A stretch of 58,263 nt of DNA from JAOZTV01 sp965371805 (GTDB lineage: Bacteria; Acidobacteriota; Aminicenantia; UBA2199): contig CBDUZW010000023.1 in assembly GCA_965371805.1 (NCBI GenBank), positions 1-58,263 on the forward strand, given 5' to 3'. The notes below the pieces were generated by a model. The model was given only the letters and a program-made list of their open reading frames with translations. It ran no database searches and had not been told where the DNA came from. Both the position numbers and the translations under genes were made by a program. Within the stretch, counting starts at the first letter, position 1. The number at the start of each line of letters is the position of its first letter. Below are positions 1-9,455 of the stretch, piece by piece.

Positions 1-133
1 TCATTTGGGTTTTTTGGGGGATCAGAGTCTAATATGTTTCTGAACTTCAACATAAAATGTTTCCCAATTATAACTTTTCCTGTAATAAACATCAGTCAAA
101 TATAGTAATTTGCATCATAACTCAAATTTATAG

Positions 134-139
134 TACAAT
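134..139 (+). promoter_or_regulatory. Possible -10 box 6 nt before the VOC gene
   Basis: TACAAT lies exactly six bases before the ATG at 146, and no Shine-Dalgarno sequence precedes that ATG. A TTGCAT at 110-115 with an 18-base spacer could be a weak -35. The same spacing (-10 box, six bases, start codon) recurs at several other genes here and suggests a leaderless transcript. Inferred from sequence only. Confidence 0.35.
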
Positions 140-145
140 TCTCCT

Positions 146-616
146 ATGAAAATGGAAATTAAATATAAACATACCAGCATTGTCAGTAGAGATTATAAAC
201 TATTGGCTGAATTTTATATAAATGTATTCAACTGTTTTCCTGCTTCTGATGAAAGAGTTCATAAGGAAGATTATCTGGAAAAAGGAACCGGAGTGAAAGA
301 TGCTTCTTTAAAGGGTATACATCTTGGTTTACCTGGTTTTGATAAGAATGGTCCAACTCTTGAGATATTTGAATATGAACATGTGGAACATAGTGCTGAT
401 TCATTAGCAAACCAGAAGGGTTTACGCCATATAGCCTTTGAAGTAGGTGATGTGCATGAAATGTCAAAAAGAGTTTTGCAAAACGGCGGCAGCAAATTGG
501 GAGAGATAGTAACAACTGAGATTGCAGATATCGGTCTTCTGACATTTGTATATATGAAAGACCCCGACGGAAATATTATTGAATTGTTGAATTGGAAAAA
601 CAGGAAATCTGAATGA
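146..616 (+). CDS. VOC (glyoxalase/bleomycin-resistance/dioxygenase) family protein
   Basis: This is a 156-residue cytoplasmic protein of the vicinal oxygen chelate fold, made of two beta-alpha-beta-beta-beta modules. The usual four metal-ligand positions can be seen: His9 (KHTSIVS), Glu73 (TLEIFEYE), His95 (LRHIAFEV) and Glu146 (GNIIELL). The DPDGN turn before the last strand is a family hallmark. The length fits a single-chain glyoxalase-like or dioxygenase-like member, but the substrate cannot be told from the sequence. There is no signal peptide. It precedes a propeller regulator by about 118 bases and appears to be its own unit. ATG 146 is taken because a -10-like box sits just upstream; an in-frame ATG at 152 is the alternative. 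Confidence 0.85.
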   Translation: MKMEIKYKHTSIVSRDYKLLAEFYINVFNCFPASDERVHKEDYLEKGTGVKDASLKGIHLGLPGFDKNGPTLEIFEYEHVEHSADSLANQKGLRHIAFEVGDVHEMSKRVLQNGGSKLGEIVTTEIADIGLLTFVYMKDPDGNIIELLNWKNRKSE

Positions 617-721
617 TATCTGAATGATATCTGGTCTGGTCACTATAAATGTTAGCCGGAAAGTAATCTGTTATTAGCATTATTGCAGATTCAACTGGTA
701 GAAATTAGTTATTTTATTGTT

Positions 722-727
722 TATAAT
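722..727 (+). promoter_or_regulatory. TATAAT -10 box abutting the first propeller regulator
   Basis: A perfect TATAAT ends six bases before the ATG at 734. Transcription would start at or next to that ATG, giving a leaderless message. No good -35 is seen at 16-18 bases upstream, so the promoter may need an activator. Confidence 0.5.
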
Positions 728-733
728 ATTATT

Positions 734-3427
734 ATGAGATTTCTATCAGCTTTATTATTTAATACAATTAATAAATTAATTCTATTAATATTAATCTTCC
801 ATACTTTTTTATTTGCTTTATATTCACAAAATGAGTTTGCATTCGAACACTTTTCCAATAAACAGGGACTATCTCAAAATGTAATTACGGATATTATGCA
901 GGATTCATCAGGAATATTATGGATAGGTACCCAACATGGATTAAATATATATGATGGCATAAAGTTTAAGAAGTTTTATTACCCCAATCAGCATGGTGGG
1001 TTTATGAGTAATAATATCACCTTTATAAAAGAGGATAAAGATAAGAATATTTGGATTGGAACCTTTGACAAGGGCGTTATTAAAATCACACAAAAGCCTG
1101 AGAGGTTCTCATATTTCCAGGATTCTTCCTATTCCAATCAGAGTAAATACACTTTGTCATTTTATGAATCTCCATCAGGTATGATTTTTGCAGGAACAAT
1201 AGATGGGTTATATGTATACAATAAAGATGAAGATAAATTTATAAAAATTGGACTACATCACACAGGTGTAACTGTTATAAATGCGATTAATCCTAATAAA
1301 TATATTGTTGGAACCAGATATGGACTGCAGGAATTTAATTATATAGATGGGAAATATATTTTTAAACCTTTGGTCTTTCATAAAAACATTAATCAGGTTA
1401 CAAAAATATTGAAAACTTCAAAGGGAGATTTTTTAATTGGGACATCAAGTGGATTATACATTTATGATTCTAAAAAGCAGGAAATTTCATCAGATTTTTT
1501 TGACGAATTTATTTCTAAAAAACTGGAGAAAATATTTGTAATCTCTCTTTTAAAGGATTCTGATAATAATTTCTGGATAGGGACAAATAGTGGTTTGTAT
1601 TTTATTAATAATAATTCAAAAAAACTTAGTCTTTATAAATCTGATTATTCAAAGTCCAGTAATATAAGTTATAATATTATTTTGTCAATGTTTCAGGATA
1701 GATCCAGGGTCCTTTGGTTTGGAACCGGTGGCATAGGATTGAACAAACTTTCATTAAAAAAAAACAAATTTTCCCCTTCATTGATTCAGAAGGAGAATGA
1801 CAAAATTATTCCTTTGGGTCATGTTTCCTCTATTTTTGATGAGAAAAACTTTTTATGGGTTGGCTTATATTCAAATGAAATTTTTAGATTAAATAAACAG
1901 GAAAGCAGTATTAAAAAATATAATTTTGATATATCACACCTGGAACCAAACCGTGACAATTTTATCTCTAGTCTTTTTCGGGATAGCAGGGGGGATTTTT
2001 GGGCTGCATTGAGGAGTGCTGGAATATACAAATATGATAAGATTAAAGATACTTTTATAAGATATGTATATAAAGAAGATGCATATAAACATCATAATTG
2101 TTTTATACATCTATCTGAAGAAAAGGATAAAAGGTTATGGATAGGAAAATGTACCGGTATAGATGTTATTGACCATGAAAAAAATAAATTGCCTGATTTT
2201 AAAAATACATTGGATAAGATCATACATGTAACTGGCAATGTGGTATATGACATCATTACAGACAAAAATATGAATGTATGGATAGGGACAAAAAAAGGGC
2301 TGATCAAATATAATTTAAAAGACGGACAATCTCATATATATTTACATGATTTTAAAAATAAAACCTCTTTGAGCGATAGTCATATTCAGAGTTTATTTGA
2401 GGATAGCAAAGGAAGAATTTGGATTGGGACATATAGTAATGGCCTAAATCGGTATAATGCAATAGGAAATGATTTTAAGAGATATAGTACTGAAAATGGC
2501 CTTCCTGATAATGCAATTTACGCTATTATTGAAGATAATAGCGGGTATATCTGGCTCACTACTAATAATGGGGTTTCTCAATTAGATCCTCAAAAAGAGA
2601 AGTTTTATAATTATGATCATAATGATGGTCTTCAATCTCTGGAATTTAACCATAAGGCAGTTTTCAAAGGAAAAAGGGGCAAACTTTTTTTTGGAGGCAC
2701 CAATGGAATAGATACAATTATTCCGGAAAATGTCAAAAAGAATACTTATACTCCACCCATAATTATCAATTCACTTAAAATTGAAAATAAAGAATTATTC
2801 CAGGATAAGCTGCATTATTTAAATTATAATAATAAACAAATCACTTTTTCCTATAAAGTTCGAACTATATTTATAGGTTTTGCTGCTTTAGATTATAATA
2901 ATCCCGGGAAAAACCAATATGCTTATAAGATAGAAAATATTGACAACGACTGGAATAGATTAGGAACTAAAAACTCAATAACCTTGACAAATACTGCTCC
3001 AGGCAATTACAGAATAAGGATTATAGGGTCGAATAATGATAGTTGGTGGAACAAAGAAGGGGCTTTTCTGGATTTAATAATTGTCCCGCCTTTTTGGGCG
3101 ACTATCTGGTTTAAATTGATAGTTTTGTCATTATTAATAATGTTACTTTTTCTTTTTTATAAAATGCGAATCAATAGATTGAAAAGAAAAATTCAATTTG
3201 AAACAAAAGTTGAAAATATGTGCTCAAAAAAAAATCTTACAAATACTGAAAAAGAGATTGTATTCTTAATTCTTAGAGGTAAGACAAATTTAGAGATAGA
3301 AGAGGCATTATTTATCACACAGGGATCAATACGGAACTATATCTCCAATATCTATAAAAAGTTTAATGTTAAGAATAGAATGAATCTGATAAAGCAGTTT
3401 AAGGATCTGGAAAAACTGTTTTTATGA
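734..3427 (+). CDS. Membrane-spanning propeller sensor with Y_Y_Y and LuxR-type HTH domains
   Basis: This looks like a one-component transcription regulator. It has an N-terminal signal/anchor segment (about residues 1-30). A long run of Reg_prop repeats follows, for example ILWIGTQHGLNIYDG and IWIGTKKGLIKYN, forming two seven-bladed periplasmic propellers. Next comes a Y_Y_Y domain (NQYAYKIENIDNDW ... PGNYRIRIIGSNND), one membrane helix near residues 790-808, and a C-terminal LuxR/GerE helix-turn-helix from about residue 833 (LTNTEKEIVFLILRGKTN). There is no histidine kinase or receiver domain, so ligand binding outside would act directly on the DNA-binding end. An upstream TTG at 683 is in frame, but ATG 734 is preferred: it gives a proper positive N-region and follows a TATAAT. 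A palindrome lies just after the stop, before the next gene. The ligand is unknown; the family often senses glycans. Confidence 0.88.
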   Translation: MRFLSALLFNTINKLILLILIFHTFLFALYSQNEFAFEHFSNKQGLSQNVITDIMQDSSGILWIGTQHGLNIYDGIKFKKFYYPNQHGGFMSNNITFIKEDKDKNIWIGTFDKGVIKITQKPERFSYFQDSSYSNQSKYTLSFYESPSGMIFAGTIDGLYVYNKDEDKFIKIGLHHTGVTVINAINPNKYIVGTRYGLQEFNYIDGKYIFKPLVFHKNINQVTKILKTSKGDFLIGTSSGLYIYDSKKQEISSDFFDEFISKKLEKIFVISLLKDSDNNFWIGTNSGLYFINNNSKKLSLYKSDYSKSSNISYNIILSMFQDRSRVLWFGTGGIGLNKLSLKKNKFSPSLIQKENDKIIPLGHVSSIFDEKNFLWVGLYSNEIFRLNKQESSIKKYNFDISHLEPNRDNFISSLFRDSRGDFWAALRSAGIYKYDKIKDTFIRYVYKEDAYKHHNCFIHLSEEKDKRLWIGKCTGIDVIDHEKNKLPDFKNTLDKIIHVTGNVVYDIITDKNMNVWIGTKKGLIKYNLKDGQSHIYLHDFKNKTSLSDSHIQSLFEDSKGRIWIGTYSNGLNRYNAIGNDFKRYSTENGLPDNAIYAIIEDNSGYIWLTTNNGVSQLDPQKEKFYNYDHNDGLQSLEFNHKAVFKGKRGKLFFGGTNGIDTIIPENVKKNTYTPPIIINSLKIENKELFQDKLHYLNYNNKQITFSYKVRTIFIGFAALDYNNPGKNQYAYKIENIDNDWNRLGTKNSITLTNTAPGNYRIRIIGSNNDSWWNKEGAFLDLIIVPPFWATIWFKLIVLSLLIMLLFLFYKMRINRLKRKIQFETKVENMCSKKNLTNTEKEIVFLILRGKTNLEIEEALFITQGSIRNYISNIYKKFNVKNRMNLIKQFKDLEKLFL

Positions 3428-3438
3428 TATATGTAATA

Positions 3439-3460
3439 TTATATGACATTTGTCATATAA
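3439..3460. promoter_or_regulatory. Perfect 22-bp palindrome between regulator and first propeller gene
   Basis: Arms TTATATGACA and TGTCATATAA are exact reverse complements around a central TT. It lies 12 bases after the regulator stop and about 110 bases before the YLGQ gene at 3573. The right arm, as TTTGTCATATAA, is found again downstream of the second regulator at 17489-17500. Either an operator for the LuxR-type domain or a weak hairpin terminator; there is no T-tract after it, which favours an operator. Confidence 0.5.
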
Positions 3461-3572
3461 ATCTCTCACCTTTAAAATATTGAAAAACAGGACGAATTTT
3501 AAGTTGAATTAATTTATCATTTATTTTAAAAAGATTAATTGGGAATACCAAAATTGGGACAAGGAGGATTTA

Positions 3573-4523
3573 ATGATTAAAAAATTTGTTTTAATTATTT
3601 TTATTTTGGGATATATCTTTTCTGGCATAAGTTACTCTGAAAATATAGCAAGGGACCTATTTTCAAAATTTATCAATATTAAAGGTAGGTATCTTGGGCA
3701 ATCTCCACCGGGAACAACTCCTAAATTATTTGCACCATTTTTACTGGATTATAAGAAACACCATATACACAGCTCACCGGTTTTTTCACCTATGGGGGAT
3801 GAAGTATTTTTTTCTGTATATATAGATGATTTGGATCCTCAGAAAATGTTTTATACAAAAATGGCTAAAGATGGGACCTGGTCAAAACCAGAACTCGCTT
3901 CTTTTTCCGGAAAATTTCATGAGGGCCGTCCTGTTTTCTCGCCAGATGGAAAAAGATTATATTTCTATTCAAAACGCCCCCTTAAAAATGGAGAAAAGAT
4001 CCGAAAAATATTTAATATCTGGTTTGTTGAAAAACAAAATGGCAGCTGGAGTAAACCATATCATTTAAATATTCCATTTAGAACAGAGTTGTTAAGTTAC
4101 CCAACTCATTTTGGTGCGGATGGCAGTCTGTTTTTTAAAGTGAACTTAATAAAAGAGGGATTTAAATTGTTTAAAGGTAATGTGAGTGGCAGGGGAATTG
4201 TATCTGTAAAAAAATTGGAAAAACCGGTAACACTGGACCCCAGGGAAGAGTATTTGATTTACAATGTGCTTGATATAAAAACAAAAAAACTTCGGTTTGA
4301 TATAGCATATAAAAAAAAGGATGGCACATGGACAGCACCTGAATCCATGGGTGACACTGTCAATCATAAGCAGTCAATTTCAAGATTTCCAGGATTTTCA
4401 CATGATGGAAAGTGTTTTTTCTTTACCAGTACAAGGTCCGGATATGAAAGAATGTACTGGGTGAGCAGAAAACTATTTGAGATTTATTACAAGTCATATT
4501 TAGAACTTATAAAAAATCAATGA
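3573..4523 (+). CDS. Secreted YLGQ-motif PD40 beta-propeller protein
   Basis: This 316-residue exported protein has a signal peptide in about the first 22 residues. The family motif YLGQSPPG starts at residue 40, followed by LFAPFLLDYKKHHIHS. A PD40/TolB-like propeller comes next, with blades marked by FSPMGDEVFF, FSPDGKRLYFYSK, GADGSLFFK and FSHDGKCFFF. It ends in the typical MYWVS tail. Such propellers usually bind peptides, glycans or partner proteins; no catalytic residues are evident. It has a strong AAGGAGG at 3561-3567. It is the first gene after the regulator and likely starts the operon running to 14.6 kb. The copy at 29849 is nearly the same protein. Function unknown. Confidence 0.85.
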   Translation: MIKKFVLIIFILGYIFSGISYSENIARDLFSKFINIKGRYLGQSPPGTTPKLFAPFLLDYKKHHIHSSPVFSPMGDEVFFSVYIDDLDPQKMFYTKMAKDGTWSKPELASFSGKFHEGRPVFSPDGKRLYFYSKRPLKNGEKIRKIFNIWFVEKQNGSWSKPYHLNIPFRTELLSYPTHFGADGSLFFKVNLIKEGFKLFKGNVSGRGIVSVKKLEKPVTLDPREEYLIYNVLDIKTKKLRFDIAYKKKDGTWTAPESMGDTVNHKQSISRFPGFSHDGKCFFFTSTRSGYERMYWVSRKLFEIYYKSYLELIKNQ

Positions 4524-4589
4524 CGTTATATCTAATTATTATAGAGCCTCAAAAACAATTGGAAATTGAAAAAATGGTAATGCCAAAAA

Positions 4590-4617
4590 TTTTACCTTAA
4601 AAACTTTTGGGAATACT
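4590..4617 (+). repeat. 28-bp non-coding direct repeat, copy 1
   Basis: This 28-base stretch, containing AAAACTTTTGGGAATACT, is identical to 41648-41675. Both copies lie within 25 bases of the ribosome binding site of the next secreted-protein gene. A shorter relative (ATTGGGAATACC, 3538-3549) lies upstream of the gene at 3573. Probably a shared leader or regulatory element. Confidence 0.55.
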
Positions 4618-4639
4618 GATTAATTTAAAAGGAGTTGAA

Positions 4640-5539
4640 ATGAAAAGATTACTAATTATAATTTCAATTATATTATTATTAAATCCATTAATATTTGGGA
4701 AGACTGATTCACAAGAGCACAAGTCGATATTAAAGGCAGGTCAGAAATTATTCCAGGAAGGAAAATTTAAAGAGTGTCTTACATTAATAAATATAAGAGT
4801 TTCCCATAAACCTGAAGAACGAAAGTATTTTTCAAAACTAACATTAAAAGTATTAAAGAAATTGGGTCAATATCAAAAGGCATTAAATCATCTTCTTAAT
4901 GAGGTAAATGAAAAAAATGTAAAATTGGTAAATATTCCGCTTGAGTTAGGTGGTTTATATATGAATCTTAAAGATTTTGATAATGCCTTTAAATGGTTTC
5001 ATATTGCCATTGATAATGGGTTTTCATTTTATCCACCATTTACATATTATGATGACTTCAAACTTTTGAGGAATGATAATCGTTTCCCAAAGTTAATTAA
5101 AAGAATGAAGGATAAATTGGGGCTGGGAAAAACAATCAAACATTTTGAACAAATGGATATTTCAGGTAAATCTATCTCACCCGGATTATTTAAAAATACA
5201 GTATTATTGATTGATTTCTGGGCAACATGGTGTCCTCCATGTATGGAAGAGATGGATAATCTGAAGCAGATTTATAATGATTTTAATAAAAAAGGTTTTG
5301 CCATCATTTCTATTTCTCTTGATACAGATAAAAAGAAACTAAATAATTATATTAAAAACTTTAATCCTCCCTGGCCAGTATTATATAGTGGGAAAGGTTG
5401 GAAGGATGAAATTGTGAAATTATATAATGTTAAAGATCTACCCTCGGTATGGTTAGTAGATAGAAATGGAATATTACGTCATCTGTTTTTAAGAGGAAAG
5501 GCATTAAGAGAAGCAGTAAAAAATCTTGTTTCTGAATAA
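4640..5539 (+). CDS. Exported TPR-thioredoxin (TlpA/ResA-like) protein
   Basis: This is a predicted periplasmic or membrane-anchored thiol-disulfide oxidoreductase of 299 residues. A signal peptide (KRLLIIISIILLL) is followed by a TPR-like helical region of about 100 residues. The C-terminal half is a TlpA-type thioredoxin fold with the active site WCPPC in FWATWCPPCMEEM and the cis-Pro region LPSVWLVDRNG. TlpA-like proteins normally reduce disulfides in exported proteins or during cytochrome c maturation. Here the neighbours are secreted propellers, several with conserved cysteines, so they may be its clients (inference). ATG 4640 is chosen because AAAAGGAG at 4627-4634 is well spaced; an ATG-like start 33 bases earlier has no such site. 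Confidence 0.88.
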   Translation: MKRLLIIISIILLLNPLIFGKTDSQEHKSILKAGQKLFQEGKFKECLTLINIRVSHKPEERKYFSKLTLKVLKKLGQYQKALNHLLNEVNEKNVKLVNIPLELGGLYMNLKDFDNAFKWFHIAIDNGFSFYPPFTYYDDFKLLRNDNRFPKLIKRMKDKLGLGKTIKHFEQMDISGKSISPGLFKNTVLLIDFWATWCPPCMEEMDNLKQIYNDFNKKGFAIISISLDTDKKKLNNYIKNFNPPWPVLYSGKGWKDEIVKLYNVKDLPSVWLVDRNGILRHLFLRGKALREAVKNLVSE

Positions 5540-5558
5540 ATAAAGATAGGAGAAAATT

Positions 5559-6839
5559 ATGAAAAATTTTATTAAGCTACAAATTGTTTTTATTACATTT
5601 ATTCTGTTTGTTTTGTTCACAGTGGGTACAGAAGTAAACGCAGAATCAAGTGTAATGGGTGGAAATAAAGGTTCAAAAATGACTGGTTCTTCTCAAGGGA
5701 CCAAATCAGGACTTGATTTAAAATATGGTAAGTATTCTGTGGGATTTAAATCAATTAATCAATATGACAGGTCAAGAAAATACAATCCGGATAAAGATGA
5801 ATTTGGTAATCCGATTACGGGAGAGGGATTTAGACCGATTCAAACTCTGATTTGGTATCCTGCTCAAATAGATAAAAAATCAAAAAACATGTTATATGAA
5901 GAATATGTTTATAACTATACAAATATTGAAAATTTTATTCCTGTAACTCAAAGCATAAAAAAAAAGATAAAAGAAAAAATTCAAAAACGTTTTAATAACG
6001 GTTGGGTAAATGAGGAAGCTTTTTTAAAGGCATTAGCCTTGGAAACAAAAACTTATAAAAATGCTGTTCCTATAGAAGGTTCTTTTCCGATAATCATATA
6101 TGCACCTTCATGGAGTCAACCTCCCTGGGCCAATTCCGACCTTTGCGCCTACCTTGCAAGCCATGGATATATTGTTGTTGCAAGTCCAAGCTTTAACAAA
6201 AATTCACGTGAAATGTCAGATGATATTGAATCTTTAGATGCTCAGGCAAGAGACCAGGAATTTTTAGTAAAATTTATGAGAAATTTCCCCAATACAGGCA
6301 GATCAAAAATTGCTTCGTTAGGCTATAGCTGGGGTGCTACATCGAATATTATTGCTGCTGAAAGACTTAAACAATTTGACGCAATAATTTGTTTAGATGG
6401 TGCCATAGAATATATGTATACAAAATATTCCAAAGAAACACCATATTTAGATCCACTTAAAATGAAAATTCCCTTTTTAGCAATGTCTATAGCTCCAAAA
6501 TCTGATGAAACAATACGAAAAAGAGGAATAGATTCTTCCTTTATTTTTTTTGAATCACTAAAATATTTTGATGCATACAGGATCACATTTCCAAAAATGG
6601 AACATCATTTTTTTCGAGGAGCTTCTCAAAGATTTGCTAAACCGGGCACCAAGAAATACATAAACAGTTTAACTGAAAGGAATTATTGTTATAAAATAAT
6701 GAGCCAATATACCCTAAAATTTTTTAATGCTTATATTAAAAATGATAAGAAAAGTCTGAAGTGGCTTGGAAAAACTCCTGAAGAAAATAATATTCCAAAA
6801 GAAATTTTAAGCATTGAATATAAAGCCGGTGTGAAATAG
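5559..6839 (+). CDS. Exported alpha/beta hydrolase (PAF-acetylhydrolase/dienelactone hydrolase-like)
   Basis: This 426-residue protein has a signal peptide ending near residue 28 and a Gly/Ser-rich linker. A hydrolase core follows. The oxyanion-region strand FPIIIYAPSW precedes the cap. The nucleophile elbow is GYSWGA with Ser257, the acid is probably Asp in ICLDGA near 279, and the His is in MEHHFF near 351. The order and spacing fit the PAF-acetylhydrolase-like branch of alpha/beta hydrolases, which act on short esters or lipids; the substrate is not identifiable. It lies 19 bases after the thioredoxin gene, with AGGAG before its ATG, so it belongs to the same operon as the propellers. Confidence 0.8.
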   Translation: MKNFIKLQIVFITFILFVLFTVGTEVNAESSVMGGNKGSKMTGSSQGTKSGLDLKYGKYSVGFKSINQYDRSRKYNPDKDEFGNPITGEGFRPIQTLIWYPAQIDKKSKNMLYEEYVYNYTNIENFIPVTQSIKKKIKEKIQKRFNNGWVNEEAFLKALALETKTYKNAVPIEGSFPIIIYAPSWSQPPWANSDLCAYLASHGYIVVASPSFNKNSREMSDDIESLDAQARDQEFLVKFMRNFPNTGRSKIASLGYSWGATSNIIAAERLKQFDAIICLDGAIEYMYTKYSKETPYLDPLKMKIPFLAMSIAPKSDETIRKRGIDSSFIFFESLKYFDAYRITFPKMEHHFFRGASQRFAKPGTKKYINSLTERNYCYKIMSQYTLKFFNAYIKNDKKSLKWLGKTPEENNIPKEILSIEYKAGVK

Positions 6840-6892
6840 TTTATAAGCTATAAAAATTAATAAATTAATTTATATGAAGCAGAGGAGATTTG

Positions 6893-8146
6893 ATGAAAAA
6901 GAATTTTAACTTAGTTAAAGCTGTTCTAATTATAAGTATTTGCGTTTTTCTAAGTCTGCCGCTAAGAGGACAAATTGATGAGAATTTTAGAAAAAACCAA
7001 AAAAAAGCATATGTAGCGAGTTCTATTGCAGAGTGTCGAACTTCTCTAAAATTCTGCAAGGATGTGTTAAAAGTAGTTCCCAATCATCCGGTAATAAACT
7101 ACCTGGCAGCCCGATTGAATGCACTTTTAGGAAATGAAGATATTGCATTAAAACACCTAAAAAAAGCAACAATATTAGGTTATACAACAAAATCACCACT
7201 TCTTAAAACGCATCATTTAAATGATCCTGCTTTTTCTAAGATAAAGTGTAAAGATGGATTTTCCCAAATAATTAATGCTTTAAAAATTTATGAAAAACCA
7301 ATACATAATAGTAAGATAGCTTTTACAATTAAAGATAAAAAACTAGAGACTGAAGGTATAACTTACGATCCGATTGAAAAGATGTTTTATTTAGGAAGCC
7401 AATCCAAACATAAAATAATAAAAGTTGATCATTTTGGAAATAGCATTGATTTTACACAGGAAGGGCAAGATGGCCTCAATATTATATGTGGGCTCCATGT
7501 TGACCCAATCCGTCGAACTTTATGGGCATGTTCATATGCTCCTGATAACCGTTCTCAGATATATAAATATAATCTTTCATCGGGAAAGTTGATCAAAAAA
7601 TATTCATTTCCTCAGAATGAAAAGAAGAAATACTCCTTTAATGATCTGGTTATTCATCCCAATGGAAACATTTATATAAGTGGTGGTGGTTCGATTTATT
7701 GGATTTCTCATTTTTCGGATAAGCTGGAATATTTTTTAGAAAATAATTCGATTGTATCCCCTAATGGTATTACACTATCTGATGATTGCCGTTTTATTTA
7801 TTTTGCAGATTACTTTATTGGGATTTATAGAATTGATATAAAAACTAAGAAAATTAAATTACTGTCTCACTGTGCGAATTTTAGTAGTTTTGCAGTTGAT
7901 GGTTTATATTTTAAAGAGAAAAAACTTTATGCAATCCAGACAAGATTGAATCAGATTAGTAGGTTCACATTGAATAATAAAGCTAATAAAATAGAAAAAT
8001 GTGAAATTTTTGAAAGATATACTCCCGAATTGATTTTCCCTACTACCGGGGTCTTTGTGAATGATTTTTTCTATTATGTAACTGATGATTGGGGAGAAGG
8101 AGAAAATCCAAGAGGAGTAATTGTCATGAAAGTTGCATTGAAATAA
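6893..8146 (+). CDS. Secreted TPR + SMP-30/gluconolactonase-like propeller, family A copy 1
   Basis: This 417-residue protein has a signal peptide to about residue 26 (SLPLRGQ), a TPR-like helical region (about 45-135: YLAARLNALLGNEDIALKHL), and a six-bladed propeller of the SMP-30/strictosidine synthase type. The four positions matching the SMP-30 metal/substrate site are kept: Glu in TEGITYDP (154), Asn in FNDLVIHPNGN, Asn in PNGITLSDD, and Asp in VDGLYF. A metal-dependent lactonase or esterase activity is possible but not shown. It starts a run of four tandem paralogs. ATG 6893 follows AGAGGAG (6881-6887). A 75-base segment of the signal-peptide region is identical to copy 4. Confidence 0.85.
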   Translation: MKKNFNLVKAVLIISICVFLSLPLRGQIDENFRKNQKKAYVASSIAECRTSLKFCKDVLKVVPNHPVINYLAARLNALLGNEDIALKHLKKATILGYTTKSPLLKTHHLNDPAFSKIKCKDGFSQIINALKIYEKPIHNSKIAFTIKDKKLETEGITYDPIEKMFYLGSQSKHKIIKVDHFGNSIDFTQEGQDGLNIICGLHVDPIRRTLWACSYAPDNRSQIYKYNLSSGKLIKKYSFPQNEKKKYSFNDLVIHPNGNIYISGGGSIYWISHFSDKLEYFLENNSIVSPNGITLSDDCRFIYFADYFIGIYRIDIKTKKIKLLSHCANFSSFAVDGLYFKEKKLYAIQTRLNQISRFTLNNKANKIEKCEIFERYTPELIFPTTGVFVNDFFYYVTDDWGEGENPRGVIVMKVALK

Positions 8147-8181
8147 ATAGGCTAGGGCTAGAAATATTAAAAGGATGTATT

Positions 8182-9429
8182 ATGAATAAAAAATTAAAAT
8201 TACAACTTGTTATTCTTGCAGGAATAATGCTGATTGCCTGTTTGCCAGCATTTGGGCAAATTGATGGGGATTTGGATTTTTATAAAAATCAAAAAAAAGC
8301 ATTTGCTGCCAAGTCTGCAGATGAATGTCAAAAATCTCTTAGTTTCTGCAATAAGGTTCTAAAGGTTATTCCGGATCATTTGGTATTCAATTATCTTGCA
8401 GCCCGGCTGAATGCTCAATTGGGACGTGAAGAAAATGCTTTTAAATATTTAGAAAAAGCTACAAAATTAGGATATACTACTAATACGTCTTTTTTTAATA
8501 TCCATCATTTGAATGATCCTGCTTTTATGAAATTACGTAAAAAAGAAAGATTTAAACAGATAATAAAAATATTGGAAAAATCAGAGAAACCAATCCATAA
8601 AAGTATGATTGCCTTTACTATTTCAGATAAAGACCTTTTACCGGAAGGCATTACCTATGATCCGGTTGAGAAGATGTTTTACCTGGGGAGTTGGAAGAAG
8701 CATAAAATAGTTAAAGTTGATCCCTCTGATAAATGTACCGATTTTACAAGTGAAGGGCAGGATGGATTATTTGGAATTCTGGGGATCCATGTTGATCCTC
8801 TCCGCCGGTTACTTTGGGTTGTATTAGGCTCTGAAAAAAGGAGAGAGGTTTTTAAATATAATCTTTCATCGGGAAAATTTATTAAAAAATATTTCTTTTC
8901 TACTGTTCCAGATGGAATAAAACCATTTTTCAATGATCTGGTCATTCATCCAAATGGAGATGTTTATGTTAGTGCTGGCAACGTAATTTGTTTGATTTCT
9001 CATTCCACTGAGAAGATGGAAGTGTTTCTGAACAGTAATTCATTTAACCGCTTAAATGGCATTACCCTTTCTGATGATGGACAGACAATCTATGTGTCTG
9101 ACTTTTTTATTGGAATCTATAAGGTGGATATTAAAACAAAGATATTTACATTATTGACCCATGAACCGGATTTTAATTCCGTTGGTGTTGATGGGTTATA
9201 TTTTTTAAACAATAAGCTCTATTGTGTTCAGGAGTCCATCAACAGGTTCTCTTTAGATAAAAAGGGCACTCATTTAATAAGTTGTGAGTTTTTTGAAAGA
9301 AATACCCCATATCTTCAAATGCAAACTACAGGGGTTATTGTAGATGATTACTTCTATTTTCTTGCAGATACACAGGGAAAAGGAAAAATTCCGGGGGGGA
9401 TAATCGTTATGAAAACCCCAATAAAATAA
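8182..9429 (+). CDS. Secreted TPR + SMP-30-like propeller, family A copy 2
   Basis: This 415-residue paralog has Glu155 (PEGITYDP), Asn251 (FNDLVIHPNGD), Asn292 (NGITLSDDG) and Asp337 (VDGLYF) in the SMP-30 site positions. The N-terminus has LIAC at residues 17-20, which could act as a lipobox, but the run LPAFGQIDG is also a normal signal-peptidase I site; anchoring is therefore uncertain. A longer in-frame reading from 8089 overlaps copy 1. ATG 8182 is preferred for its AAAAGGATG ribosome site and signal peptide. It ends in GGIIVMKTPIK, a tail shared almost exactly with copies at 19102 and 21467 and with a stray remnant at 25256. Confidence 0.84.
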   Translation: MNKKLKLQLVILAGIMLIACLPAFGQIDGDLDFYKNQKKAFAAKSADECQKSLSFCNKVLKVIPDHLVFNYLAARLNAQLGREENAFKYLEKATKLGYTTNTSFFNIHHLNDPAFMKLRKKERFKQIIKILEKSEKPIHKSMIAFTISDKDLLPEGITYDPVEKMFYLGSWKKHKIVKVDPSDKCTDFTSEGQDGLFGILGIHVDPLRRLLWVVLGSEKRREVFKYNLSSGKFIKKYFFSTVPDGIKPFFNDLVIHPNGDVYVSAGNVICLISHSTEKMEVFLNSNSFNRLNGITLSDDGQTIYVSDFFIGIYKVDIKTKIFTLLTHEPDFNSVGVDGLYFLNNKLYCVQESINRFSLDKKGTHLISCEFFERNTPYLQMQTTGVIVDDYFYFLADTQGKGKIPGGIIVMKTPIK

Positions 9430-9455
9430 ATAGATAAAAATATATAGGAGATATA

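Noticed and set aside
1..145. Possible end of a gene entering from the left
   Set aside because: No convincing frame with homology could be read on either strand in this short stretch.
683..733. TTG-started N-terminal extension of the first regulator
   Set aside because: It adds 17 residues before a normal signal segment, crosses the TATAAT box at 722-727 and has no ribosome site; ATG 734 fits better.
8089..8181. Long start of family A copy 2 overlapping copy 1
   Set aside because: It would put an unrelated charged stretch before the signal peptide; ATG 8182 has its own ribosome site and matches the paralogs.
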